DNA of 64,000 bases from Paenibacillus sp. W2I17. GTDB lineage: Bacteria > Bacillota > Bacilli > Paenibacillales > Paenibacillaceae. The notes below the pieces were generated by a model that did no database searches, was not told the DNA's origin, and saw nothing but the letters and a program-made list of their open reading frames with translations. This document shows, one piece after another, positions 44,979 to 53,118 of this stretch. The stretch lies in assembly GCF_030815985.1 (NCBI RefSeq), contig NZ_JAUSXM010000001.1:4092001-4156000 (forward strand), read 5' to 3'. A program made the position numbers and the translations under genes. Position 1 is the first letter of the stretch, and each line of letters opens with the position of its first letter.

Positions 44979-46474
44979 ATCCGCTCTTTCCCTCCTGCCA
45001 TTAACAAGCTGATCTGTTCCTCAGTCGCTTCCTCTGCTCTCAATTCTCCGGCAATCTCACCTTCATACATGACAATAATCCGATCAGATAATTGCAAAAT
45101 CTCCGACAACTCGGATGAAATGAGCAGAATGCCCGCGCCCTCGCTACGTTTGCGCAGCAATTCGGCATGAATCGTCTCCATCGCTCCGATATCCACACCA
45201 CGTGTTGGTTCGGCTGCAATCAGAAACGGTGTATCCTGTGCAAATTCACGGGCAGCAATCAGCTTCTGCAAGTTTCCTCCGGACAAAAACTGTGCCTTGG
45301 TCTCCGCAGAACCTGTCTTGATGCTGAACTGTTGGATCCAGCTCTCTACCATCGTTCTTGCTGCCTTGGCTTTGATAATACCGCGTGACTGCAAGCGATG
45401 ATGGTGTCCCATTAGCCCGTTCTCACGAACGCTCGCATCCTTGGCCGCTCCCCACATGTAGCGATCTTCCGGAATATGAGCAAGTCCATGCTCCCGGATG
45501 CGTCGTACAGGCCAGTTGGTTGTATCCTGCCCGGAGAGTACAACGCGACCACTATCCGCCTTACGTAGTCCGGCAATGACCTGAATCAGTTCCGACTGGC
45601 CGTTACCCGAGATACCCGCTATGCCAACAACCTCACCTTTTCGAACCTCCATATGAATGTCCTTGAGCGCCGAACGATCCTTCGCTCCGGACAGATTGAC
45701 CCCTTCCACCTGAAGCACCGCTTCCGCTGGAACCGATGGCTGCTTGTCCATACGCACAAGTTCACGACCAACCATCAGACGGGATAGTTCCTCCACATGT
45801 GTATCCTTCGCTTCCAACGTACCTGTCACCTGACCATCCCGAAGCACCGTGATTCGGTCGGCTACATCCATAACTTCTTGCAGCTTGTGTGTGATCAGTA
45901 CAAAGGTTTTGCCCAGCTTGGCGAGTGATTTCATGTTCGCCAGCAGTTCCTTCACTTCAAGCGGTGTCAGTACCGCCGAAGGTTCATCCAATATAATGAT
46001 GTCTGCGCCCTGATGCAGCACCTTGAGAATTTCAACACGCTGCTGCATGCCAAGCGGGCACTCGGACACTTTTTTCCACGGGTCAACTGGCATGCCATAT
46101 TGTCTGCCAAGCTCATTTACCTGGGCTGCTGCCTTTTTGCGGTCAAATGCGCCTGCCTTAGCCGGTTCGCGTCCGATCACGATGTTCTCCGCCACCGTAA
46201 AGGAAGGGAACAGCATGAAATGCTGATGCACCATACCGATGCCACTTGCCATCGCCTGGGACGGCGTGGCAAAGCTCACCTCACGTCCACGGACTTTGAT
46301 TGTGCCTGATGTGGGCTGTTCCATACCGTACAGCATACGCATCAAAGTTGTTTTACCGGCCCCGTTCTCACCTACCAGGGCATGAATCTCTCCCTCACGC
46401 AAATTAAAACGGATGTCACGGTTAGCGGTGAAGCCGCCGTATTTCTTCGTAATCTGCTCCATCTCCAACAGCAT
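44975..46474 (-). CDS. nupO: Nucleoside ABC transporter tandem ATP-binding protein
   Basis: 499-residue protein with two fused ABC ATPase domains, as in ribose-type transporters. The first half has intact Walker A (GENGAGKTT), Walker B (IIILDEPSAVL) and LGMQQRVEI; the second has the degenerate Walker A GISGNGQSE and signature LSGGNLQKL, typical of this class. The Shine-Dalgarno (GGGGAG) is 12 bases from the ATG. It lies downstream of the BMP gene but is separated from it by a hairpin terminator and a family-1 repeat. Confidence 0.9.
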   Translation of the reverse strand: MLLEMEQITKKYGGFTANRDIRFNLREGEIHALVGENGAGKTTLMRMLYGMEQPTSGTIKVRGREVSFATPSQAMASGIGMVHQHFMLFPSFTVAENIVIGREPAKAGAFDRKKAAAQVNELGRQYGMPVDPWKKVSECPLGMQQRVEILKVLHQGADIIILDEPSAVLTPLEVKELLANMKSLAKLGKTFVLITHKLQEVMDVADRITVLRDGQVTGTLEAKDTHVEELSRLMVGRELVRMDKQPSVPAEAVLQVEGVNLSGAKDRSALKDIHMEVRKGEVVGIAGISGNGQSELIQVIAGLRKADSGRVVLSGQDTTNWPVRRIREHGLAHIPEDRYMWGAAKDASVRENGLMGHHHRLQSRGIIKAKAARTMVESWIQQFSIKTGSAETKAQFLSGGNLQKLIAAREFAQDTPFLIAAEPTRGVDIGAMETIHAELLRKRSEGAGILLISSELSEILQLSDRIIVMYEGEIAGELRAEEATEEQISLLMAGGKERI

Positions 46475-46494
46475 ATCTCGCGTTCGCTCCCCTC

Positions 46495-46711
46495 AGTTCA
46501 ACTTAAAAAGGTTACACTCGCCACTACGATGACAGAACAACCTTCCGATCGCCGTTATCCCCAGATTTTTTTGATCCCTTTTGACACGGGAAAATCCGGG
46601 GATAAATGCGAGGTGTATGCTTCCGAAGCAGCTTTCTTTCAGAAAGCTTTTAGCGTTGCTTCCTCAGGTCATTTCTGTCCTCTTCGTTATCGTGTAAACG
46701 ATAAGTTGAAC
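46495..46711 (-). repeat. Family-1 dispersed repeat, copy E
   Basis: Terminal inverted repeats AGTTCAACTTA (46495-46505) and TAAGTTGAAC (46702-46711), with inner GTTACACT and GTGTAAAC. The interior has the core GTTATCCCCAGATTTTTTTG...AAAATCCGGGGATAAA and the CAGAAAGCTTTTAGCG block shared with copy D. It lies between the BMP gene and the ATPase gene. Confidence 0.85.
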
Positions 46712-46734
46712 ATAGACTGGTCATTTAATAGCAG

Positions 46735-46765
46735 CAAAACCGGCTGCCTGATCGGGCAGCCGGCT
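46735..46765 (-). terminator. Hairpin after the BMP lipoprotein gene
   Basis: Nine-base-pair stem (46740-46748 with 46755-46763) followed by TTTTG on the minus strand, about 45 bases after the stop; likely gives partial termination, so more BMP protein than ABC core. Confidence 0.7.
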
Positions 46766-46806
46766 GATCATTTCCATCATTCATTCATTGAAAAGAACAT
46801 TCAACA

Positions 46807-47838
46807 CTATTGTTGTAATGGATCTTTGACTACGATTTTGCCGGATACGATATCATCCTTGATTGCTTTAACCTTGTCGATCACTTCTTGTCCAACAAAA
46901 GCATTTAGCGGAGATTCGCTGTCACGTGTAACGTAAGTCAGGCCTACACCGTCTTCTTTCAAACCGTAGTTAACAGCGCCTGCTTTGAAGTTGCCTTCTA
47001 CGAAATCTTTCACAGTCTCATAAGCAACCGTATCGGTTGACTTCAATTGAGACAGTACGATATGTTCCGGGTCTTCAACCGTACGGTCCGTATCCTGACC
47101 GGAAGTGTAGAATCCTTTTTCTTTCGCTGCTTCGAACACGCCGAGATCACCTACAGCGGATGCACCAGCGATGAAGTCAGCGCCTTTGCCGAATTGCACC
47201 AGCGCCAATTCTTTGGCTTTGGCCGGGTCATTAAATCCACCTACATAGTTCACGAGGAATTCTGCATCCGGATTCACGGATTCCAGTCCAGCTTTGAAAC
47301 CTTCCGTATATTTCTTGATCAAGGGTACATCCATTGCTGCAATCATGCCGACTTTGTCTGTTTTGGTGGACAATCCAGCAGCTGCACCGAGCAGGTACGC
47401 CCCTTCATATTCACGGAAACCAACGCTACGAACGTTAGGAAGATCAACGGTTGTATCTACAATTGCAAAGGACTTGTCCGGATTCTCTGCTGCGACTTTC
47501 TTCAATGCATCTTCTGCCTGGAAAGTTGCTGTAATAATCAGATCATAATTCTCGGCAACCGCAGCACGCAGATTTTGTTCAAATGCTGCCGGGTCTGTCG
47601 ATTCAATCGTCTTGGTATCTACTTTGAATTCTTCGCCTGCTTTTTTGAAACCTTCATCCATCTGTACAAAGAAAGGGTTAACCCCTATTTTTTCGGGAAG
47701 TACGAGGGCCATCCGAAGAGATTTCTCCGAATCACTGCCTTGGGCGGATTGTTCGTCTTTGGAAGCCGAATTCCCACAAGCTGCCAACAAAATAGCCAAT
47801 ATGATGATCGATAAGACGAACGATAAACCTCTTTTCAT
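46807..47838 (-). CDS. nupN: BMP-family nucleoside-binding lipoprotein
   Basis: 343-residue lipoprotein with signal peptide and lipobox LLAAC (Cys21). Its periplasmic-binding fold belongs to the BMP/PnrA-like family that binds purine and other nucleosides; the N-terminal LRMALVLPEKIGVNPF and FAIVDTTVDLPNVRSVGF segments are typical. The start at 47838 is chosen because AAAAGGGG lies ten bases before this ATG; an upstream ATG eight codons earlier lacks a site. First gene of the importer operon, with a probable promoter and palindromic operator upstream. Confidence 0.9.
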   Translation of the reverse strand: MKRGLSFVLSIIILAILLAACGNSASKDEQSAQGSDSEKSLRMALVLPEKIGVNPFFVQMDEGFKKAGEEFKVDTKTIESTDPAAFEQNLRAAVAENYDLIITATFQAEDALKKVAAENPDKSFAIVDTTVDLPNVRSVGFREYEGAYLLGAAAGLSTKTDKVGMIAAMDVPLIKKYTEGFKAGLESVNPDAEFLVNYVGGFNDPAKAKELALVQFGKGADFIAGASAVGDLGVFEAAKEKGFYTSGQDTDRTVEDPEHIVLSQLKSTDTVAYETVKDFVEGNFKAGAVNYGLKEDGVGLTYVTRDSESPLNAFVGQEVIDKVKAIKDDIVSGKIVVKDPLQQ

Positions 47839-47873
47839 TTTGAAAATACCCCTTTTCAACATTCTTTTTTCTT

Positions 47874-47903
47874 ATCCTAGCGGATACTGTCGATCCTTGT
47901 CAA
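47874..47903 (-). promoter_or_regulatory. Probable promoter of the nucleoside importer
   Basis: Minus-strand TTGACA (47898-47903) and TAGGAT (47874-47879) separated by 18 bases; the -10 element is weak. Confidence 0.5.
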
Positions 47904-47910
47904 TAAATCT

Positions 47911-47928
47911 TTGAGCGTATACACTCAA
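47911..47928. promoter_or_regulatory. 18-bp palindromic operator next to the -35 box
   Basis: TTGAGCGTATACACTCAA is an inverted repeat with one mismatched pair, ending seven bases upstream of the putative -35. The GTATAC centre resembles operators of GntR-type regulators. The regulator gene is not in the window. Confidence 0.5.
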
Positions 47929-48114
47929 ATAGAATATAATTGACAATTCGCTTTCTACCAAGCTTTGGAAACCGTTCTGTATCAAGCTTTTTTTCGTTGA
48001 CATCCAGCGCGTCTCCGTGCTAAAGTCAATCCAATTATTCTATTCTTATAGGAATTGTCAGAATTATAACCCGAAGCTGATTATTTTCCAACCCATTTTA
48101 AGGAGGCTATTCAT

Positions 48115-49536
48115 TTGAAAAAAATCACCCAGATCACGTTGGCGGCCCTACTCGCCGCTCCGGTAACACTCGGCAGCCTTAGCTTGCCCGCTTCCGCTTC
48201 TGCAGCATCTGCAACTCCGGCTAAACCCACCACCTCACAAAGTGTCAAAGGACCGGTAGCTCAGGCGCCAGTAACCTATACGGAAAGCGCAGCGGATTTT
48301 GCTCAATTCTTGCAAGCGAAATACAACATTCAATTGCCGCAACAGATTACCAAAGGTGATTTCATTCAAGCCATTGCAGCCATCACGGAAGCAGCTCAAG
48401 CAAGCGACAATGAAGCCAAAGCTCCAGTCTTTACCGATCTGTCTTCTGGTGATTCTTCATATGATGCTGCCGTATCCTTATACAATAATGGGGTTCTTAC
48501 CGGTACAGAAGTACGTGCCAAGGATCATCTGAGCACTTATGCAGCGGTCTTCATCGCGGTGAAAGCAGCCGGATTCAAGGAACTGGCTTATACATATCCT
48601 GCTGAGAAAACAGCCAAAGCGCTTGCCAAAGTTGGCATTAGCCCGAACCGTGTTCAGGGACAAGCCGCACAGGAACTGGCTGCGGCGATCGATACAGGCC
48701 TGATTCCCGAAAGCCTATACCCCGCTCTCCTTAAAGGTGGCGTAGCAAGTAAAGATTTCGCTGATATCTTGCTTGGACGCGTACTAGTCAGTCAAGGGAA
48801 GTACAAACATGAGATTGGGCGTTCCGGCGATGCGGACATCTATTCCAAACTATACGCTGCATATCGCACAGCCGATCTAATTGAATCACCTGAGCTGAGA
48901 AAGATTGTGGATCAGGCCCTGCGAGATGATCTCGTAACAGGTTATAATCTGAAGGATAGCCGCTTTGATTCCAACTTTATCGATGAACTGACACTTACCT
49001 ACGGCCACGATAATATTCAACATGCTGTACAGTTGGTTGGTTTGTTGCATAGCGAAGGTATTGATGCTGATGTACAATTCCAGCCAAAGACATCTGCCTT
49101 CATTTATTTGAAGGAATGGGGCGAGCCAAAGGAAACACCTGATTATAAAGTGACACAGATCGAGAACGGCAACTATATCGCTTCTGCGAAAGAATATGAT
49201 ATTCAGTTCGAGTTCAACAATGTGGCAGACAAAGTCCGCTTCAATGACATTGTGCTGAAATATGCCAAAAAGAATAGTGACAGTACATCTCCACTGATTC
49301 TCAGTTCCTGGTGGCAACCGCTGTATTATTCACCAACTGCATTGGCGAACTACCCTGTCATTTCCAATAATAAGATCGCGCTTGGCAATTACTATGCTCA
49401 GTCCTTCTCTCTAAAAGAGAATGCCAAATCCATTCGGGAAGGTTTCCTAAAGTTGGCACCTGATGCGGACATTACGACGTATGACTTCTGGGTGGATCAG
49501 CCTTTCTTCAACTATCTGAACGGTGGATCTGAATAA
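48115..49536 (+). CDS. Exported SLH-domain protein with unknown C-terminal domain
   Basis: 473 residues starting at TTG, eight bases after AAGGAGG. A signal peptide (1 to about 30) is followed by a Thr/Ser/Pro linker and one to two S-layer-homology-like modules (about 60-215; FTDLSSGDSSYDAAVSLYNN and YNNGVLTGTEVRAKDHLST). The last 260 residues match no family I recognise; they include KEWGEPKETPDYKV and a Trp/Tyr-rich LSSWWQPLYYSPTALANYP stretch. Most likely a cell-surface protein bound to secondary wall polymer. It ends at a strong terminator. Confidence 0.75.
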   Translation: MKKITQITLAALLAAPVTLGSLSLPASASAASATPAKPTTSQSVKGPVAQAPVTYTESAADFAQFLQAKYNIQLPQQITKGDFIQAIAAITEAAQASDNEAKAPVFTDLSSGDSSYDAAVSLYNNGVLTGTEVRAKDHLSTYAAVFIAVKAAGFKELAYTYPAEKTAKALAKVGISPNRVQGQAAQELAAAIDTGLIPESLYPALLKGGVASKDFADILLGRVLVSQGKYKHEIGRSGDADIYSKLYAAYRTADLIESPELRKIVDQALRDDLVTGYNLKDSRFDSNFIDELTLTYGHDNIQHAVQLVGLLHSEGIDADVQFQPKTSAFIYLKEWGEPKETPDYKVTQIENGNYIASAKEYDIQFEFNNVADKVRFNDIVLKYAKKNSDSTSPLILSSWWQPLYYSPTALANYPVISNNKIALGNYYAQSFSLKENAKSIREGFLKLAPDADITTYDFWVDQPFFNYLNGGSE

Positions 49537-49589
49537 AATAAATTCCGTCTCCAACCGAATTAAAGCTCGTATTTTGGCACCATAAGCAG

Positions 49590-49648
49590 CCGTCCTTTAC
49601 CGAATTTTACAGGGGTTTCGACCCCTAGATTCGTAAAGGCGGTTTTTT
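49590..49648 (+). terminator. Rho-independent terminator after the SLH protein gene
   Basis: Long stem (CCGTCCTTTACCGAAT pairing with ATTCGTAAAGGCGG, inner AGGGG/CCCCT) and a six-T tail. Confidence 0.85.
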
Positions 49649-49779
49649 GTTCAGCATTTTGCAAATTTCTTCTACAAAATCATTTTTCTCATGCAGGAAT
49701 TACCAATATAAGGTCGAATCCTTTATGTACACAAACACGCAATCATATTGCATATCTCCGCACGAACAGGAGTTACTCC

Positions 49780-50370
49780 ATGGTATATGACGGTATTCTA
49801 CTAGGCTTGATCGTTGGATTTTTTCGGGGCGGGTTGCGGCATGGGCTCAACCAGTTTGCAGCACTCAAGCTGCGAAGCGGCTGGATTTTCCCTGTATTGT
49901 TGCTAATCCAGTTCTTTATTTTCTATCTCCAGGAACGATTCGAATGGGTGGCATCCATTAATGGATATCTCTTTGCTGCCGTCTACATTACAGGGCTTGC
50001 TTTCCTGTGGCTCAACAGACACCATACCGGTTTCATGCTCATCTGGATTGGGGTATTTCTCAATTTTGCCGTGATGGCTGTAAATGGTGGGCGCATGCCT
50101 GTTTCTGTGGAAGCCTCCGCTGTACTGGGGCCCTATTATGTAGACATGCTCAGGGAAGGCGGCGCCGTATCGAAGCATTTTATGATGGATGCATCTACAA
50201 ATCTGCCTTTTCTCGGTGATATCATCCCACTCTCCAGCCCTTATCCACGGACTCAGGTGATCAGTATCGGTGATGTGGTCATGAACGTTGGCATATTCCT
50301 TTTTATCCAATACATGATGGTGAATCGGGACAAAAAGGCTGTGCAACCTGCTAAAACTCATCAGGCTTGA
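49780..50370 (+). CDS. DUF5317 membrane protein
   Basis: 196-residue integral membrane protein with five or so hydrophobic helices. The N-terminal GILLGLIVGFFRGG, the NFAVMAVNGGRMPVS loop and the DIIPLSSPYPRTQVISIGD segment fit the DUF5317 family of unknown function. CAGGAG precedes the ATG. A 34-codon membrane-peptide gene follows 38 bases later and is probably co-expressed. Confidence 0.75.
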   Translation: MVYDGILLGLIVGFFRGGLRHGLNQFAALKLRSGWIFPVLLLIQFFIFYLQERFEWVASINGYLFAAVYITGLAFLWLNRHHTGFMLIWIGVFLNFAVMAVNGGRMPVSVEASAVLGPYYVDMLREGGAVSKHFMMDASTNLPFLGDIIPLSSPYPRTQVISIGDVVMNVGIFLFIQYMMVNRDKKAVQPAKTHQA

Positions 50371-50408
50371 AGAAAACAGGTAGACTCCAAGGAAGGGAGG
50401 TCTTCTCC

Positions 50409-50513
50409 ATGAAAAAATTTGAAGGTGTGAAATATTCCCGCATTGTCATCAACGCAATCATCGTGGCTTCTGTCGTTGTAGCGTTAACTTCGGGATACAA
50501 GCTGGGCGGCTAG
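50409..50513 (+). CDS. 34-residue single-span membrane peptide
   Basis: Short ORF starting ATG with AGGGAGG eight bases upstream. It has a basic cytoplasmic start (MKKFEGVKYSR), one hydrophobic helix (IVINAIIVASVVVALTSG) and the end YKLGG. Reading frame, strong ribosome-binding site and the terminator right after it support a real gene. It may partner the DUF5317 protein; function unknown. Confidence 0.65.
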   Translation: MKKFEGVKYSRIVINAIIVASVVVALTSGYKLGG

Positions 50514-50536
50514 TATCCATACCGCCAAACAAGACA

Positions 50537-50562
50537 AACAGGCTGCCAGCGGCCTGTTTTTT
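50537..50562 (+). terminator. Terminator after the membrane-peptide gene
   Basis: Stem AACAGGC/GCCTGTT followed by TTTT, 24 bases after the stop codon. Confidence 0.8.
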
Positions 50563-50680
50563 CTTTCTGGATTTTTGGCAGGCAACTTGGTATGTTATAC
50601 ATCTATATAGTATATCCCTATAGAAGAACACCAATTATATACACATCAAGAGTAGACTAAACCCAAGCAGGAGATTTTTT

Positions 50681-52513
50681 ATGAACTTTATTCGTAACCT
50701 TATCCATAAGGCAGATCGAAGCAGTCTGTATGTTATTTTGCTTAGTTGTACCGGGATCGGTGTTTTTCTGTACATGAACAAGTGGTCTTACCTTCATCTA
50801 ACCACGGCGGATTGGGTTATGGTCTACACCATGCTGGGTGCGGCTTTAATTCTGGATTATTTCACATTCCAGATTCCACCCAAAGGCAATCAGCAATCCA
50901 TGGATTCATCGGTATACCTTGCCTGTATATTCATGTTTGGCGGAGCTTTCAGTTTATCTGTACTGCTTCCTGTCTCCATCATCCTGTTAATCAAAGAGCG
51001 CAAGCTCACCTGGTGGAAACACATTGTCAATTTCAGCATCTACAGTCTCATGATTACGGGAGCAGCTGCCGTGTTTGAGTGGACTGGCGGGCAATCGGGA
51101 ACTCTGGACGGCTATAACCTGATACCTTATTTTGCAGCACTCGCAGCCTACTTCATCATCAACACGATCACACTTGGCTTATTCTTTCACTTCTCAACAA
51201 AGGATGCATTACAGCAGATGAAGCGGGCATTCGTAACCGAATCCCTGCTGGTTTATTTATGTACGCTGATTCTGGCGCTTGTCCTGACGATTCTGGTTGT
51301 ACACAATGGCGTACTCGGTCTGTTGTTATATCTGAGTCTCAGTATTCTGCTCTCCCATGCATTCAAGCAGTTGTTTGTCATGTATCAGACCATTGAGGAG
51401 AAAGCTAACACGGATCAGCGCACAGGCCTGTTCAACCATAGTTATTTTGAAAGTATGTTGGAAAATGAACTGACTACCGCTCGTACGCAAGGAACACCGC
51501 TCTGTCTGGGGCTTATTGATATTGATGATTTCAAAAAGTATAACGATCGGTTTGGCCACCTTCAAGGTGACAGTCTGCTGGCCCTGCTGGGGGATTTTCT
51601 AATGCGAAAGACGGAAGGCACACCTGTTACCGCCTTTCGTTATGGAGGGGAAGAGTTCACTTTGCTCATGCCAGGCATGGAACTGGACGAATCCTACAGG
51701 TTCATGAACAAGCTGCGTAAACAACTGAACGACACGCCGTTTGAAGGCGTTGAAGTGTTTCCACACGGTTGTCTCTCCTTCTCTGCTGGCGTCGCGCCCT
51801 ATCAGGTAGATATGTATAACAAATCCCAGCTCGTGGATCAGGCGGATAAAGCACTGTATTATGCGAAGAAACAGGGCAAGAACAACGTGCACCGCCACGG
51901 CAGCAACGATGGTATGGAACATGAGATTGATCTGGTACAGGACGTTCGTGACATCGAGCAGCAGCTCAATCTGTTCAGATACAAGGATATGGATACGTTT
52001 AAACATTCCAAACGGGTCTACAAATATGCACTGGATATCAGTGAATTGCTCGCACTGGACAATGCGGAAAAACGTCGCTTCGTGCTGGGAGCACTCATTC
52101 ATGACATCGGAAAACTGGAGATTCCTTGGTCCATTCTGAACAAAAAGGACAAGCTCACCGCAGAAGAATGGGAAACGATCAAAGGACATGTCACCTGGGG
52201 TAAAAAAATGGTGATCACGAACGATCGCTTCGCCGATCTGATTCCGTATATTGAACTTCACCACGAGCGCTATGATGGCAAAGGCTATCCTTACGGCCTG
52301 AAGGGTAACGAGATTCCCCGGCTCTGCCGGATGCTGACCGTAATTGACTCCTTTGATGCCATGACGACAGAGCGGCCGTATCAGGAAACCAAGAACGTGG
52401 AAGAAGCGATTCGGGAGCTACGCTCATGTTCGGGTTCACAGTTCGATCCAGAGCTTGCCGAGTTGTTCATTCAATATATTGAGAAAAGAACCGCTCAGCA
52501 ACAGTTGCAGTAG
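50681..52513 (+). CDS. Membrane-bound GGDEF and HD-GYP bifunctional c-di-GMP protein
   Basis: 610 residues. An N-terminal block of six to eight helices (about 15-225) forms a membrane sensor; a GGDEF domain follows (about 245-400) with active-site RYGGEEF, and the C-terminal third is an HD-GYP domain with ALIHDIGKLEIP, LHHERYDGKGYP and NEIP residues. It may thus both make c-di-GMP and degrade it. The RxxD inhibitory site normally five residues before GGDEF is not present. CAGGAG lies upstream. A terminator follows at 52552. Confidence 0.9.
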   Translation: MNFIRNLIHKADRSSLYVILLSCTGIGVFLYMNKWSYLHLTTADWVMVYTMLGAALILDYFTFQIPPKGNQQSMDSSVYLACIFMFGGAFSLSVLLPVSIILLIKERKLTWWKHIVNFSIYSLMITGAAAVFEWTGGQSGTLDGYNLIPYFAALAAYFIINTITLGLFFHFSTKDALQQMKRAFVTESLLVYLCTLILALVLTILVVHNGVLGLLLYLSLSILLSHAFKQLFVMYQTIEEKANTDQRTGLFNHSYFESMLENELTTARTQGTPLCLGLIDIDDFKKYNDRFGHLQGDSLLALLGDFLMRKTEGTPVTAFRYGGEEFTLLMPGMELDESYRFMNKLRKQLNDTPFEGVEVFPHGCLSFSAGVAPYQVDMYNKSQLVDQADKALYYAKKQGKNNVHRHGSNDGMEHEIDLVQDVRDIEQQLNLFRYKDMDTFKHSKRVYKYALDISELLALDNAEKRRFVLGALIHDIGKLEIPWSILNKKDKLTAEEWETIKGHVTWGKKMVITNDRFADLIPYIELHHERYDGKGYPYGLKGNEIPRLCRMLTVIDSFDAMTTERPYQETKNVEEAIRELRSCSGSQFDPELAELFIQYIEKRTAQQQLQ

Positions 52514-52551
52514 ATGAATGGAGCTTCTTCTATAAGCCCTAAACAAGTCAA

Positions 52552-52590
52552 AGCGCTATCCCCGGTCTGATCGGAGATAGCGCCATTTTC
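52552..52590 (+). terminator. Terminator after the GGDEF/HD-GYP gene
   Basis: GCGCTATC pairs with GATAGCGC around CCGG..CGG and is followed by CATTTTCATTTTC. Confidence 0.8.
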
Positions 52591-52645
52591 ATTTTCATGG
52601 AATGAATCGTACACCAGACAACTTCATTCTCGTGCAGATTCTACA

Positions 52646-52813
52646 TTAAGATTTGGTATTCAGCTCATGTGAAGTCTGATGCAGCTCTTTAATCATCTGC
52701 TGCAAAAACATGTTGTCTTGGCGACTGATACCGTGCTGATTGTCTTGAACAAGCATCTGATGAATGTTCTTTTTGAGCAATTCACTGCGACGTTCCAATA
52801 CTTCTTGACTCAT
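52646..52813 (-). CDS. Small helical protein, function unknown
   Basis: 55-codon minus-strand ORF beginning MSQEVLERRSELLKK and ending HELNTKS. AAGGAG precedes the ATG by 12 bases. The sequence is amphipathic and helical, with no signal peptide. It superficially recalls Spo0E-like phosphatases (SHELN versus the SQELD signature) but the key Asp is Asn, so I do not assign it. Confidence 0.55.
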   Translation of the reverse strand: MSQEVLERRSELLKKNIHQMLVQDNQHGISRQDNMFLQQMIKELHQTSHELNTKS

Positions 52814-53118
52814 GTTGTTGCGTCACTCCTTAACATGTTTTGTAATGAATTCACGTTCTATATTAAGTATAGAGGACCTTCTCTGATAGGGAAAACGGAC
52901 TCAGCCTTCCTCAGCTGGTCACACCAACCCTCACCTAGCGTGACAACATTTCACCCCTTGTCGTTCTTAGATATCCTTCTAAATACTCCCTGATCCTCCC
53001 CAGCTTTCTCCAACGACACAGACTAGGGTCTTGGACAAGCTTGCGTTATAATGGTCCCATCCCTGTATAAATAAAGTACCTAATTAAGCTAATCCTAGAT
53101 CAAAGGAGTTCTGCATTC
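52814..53118. other. Intergenic region with no recognised gene
   Basis: Between the small minus-strand gene and the histidine kinase gene; promoters for both should lie here. A -10-like TATAAT and other AT-rich words are present, but no confident operator, repeat or hairpin is seen. Confidence 0.45.

Noticed and set aside
52646..52813. Spo0E-family aspartyl-phosphate phosphatase
   Set aside because: The signature SQELD is replaced by SHELN, lacking the catalytic Asp; left as unknown.
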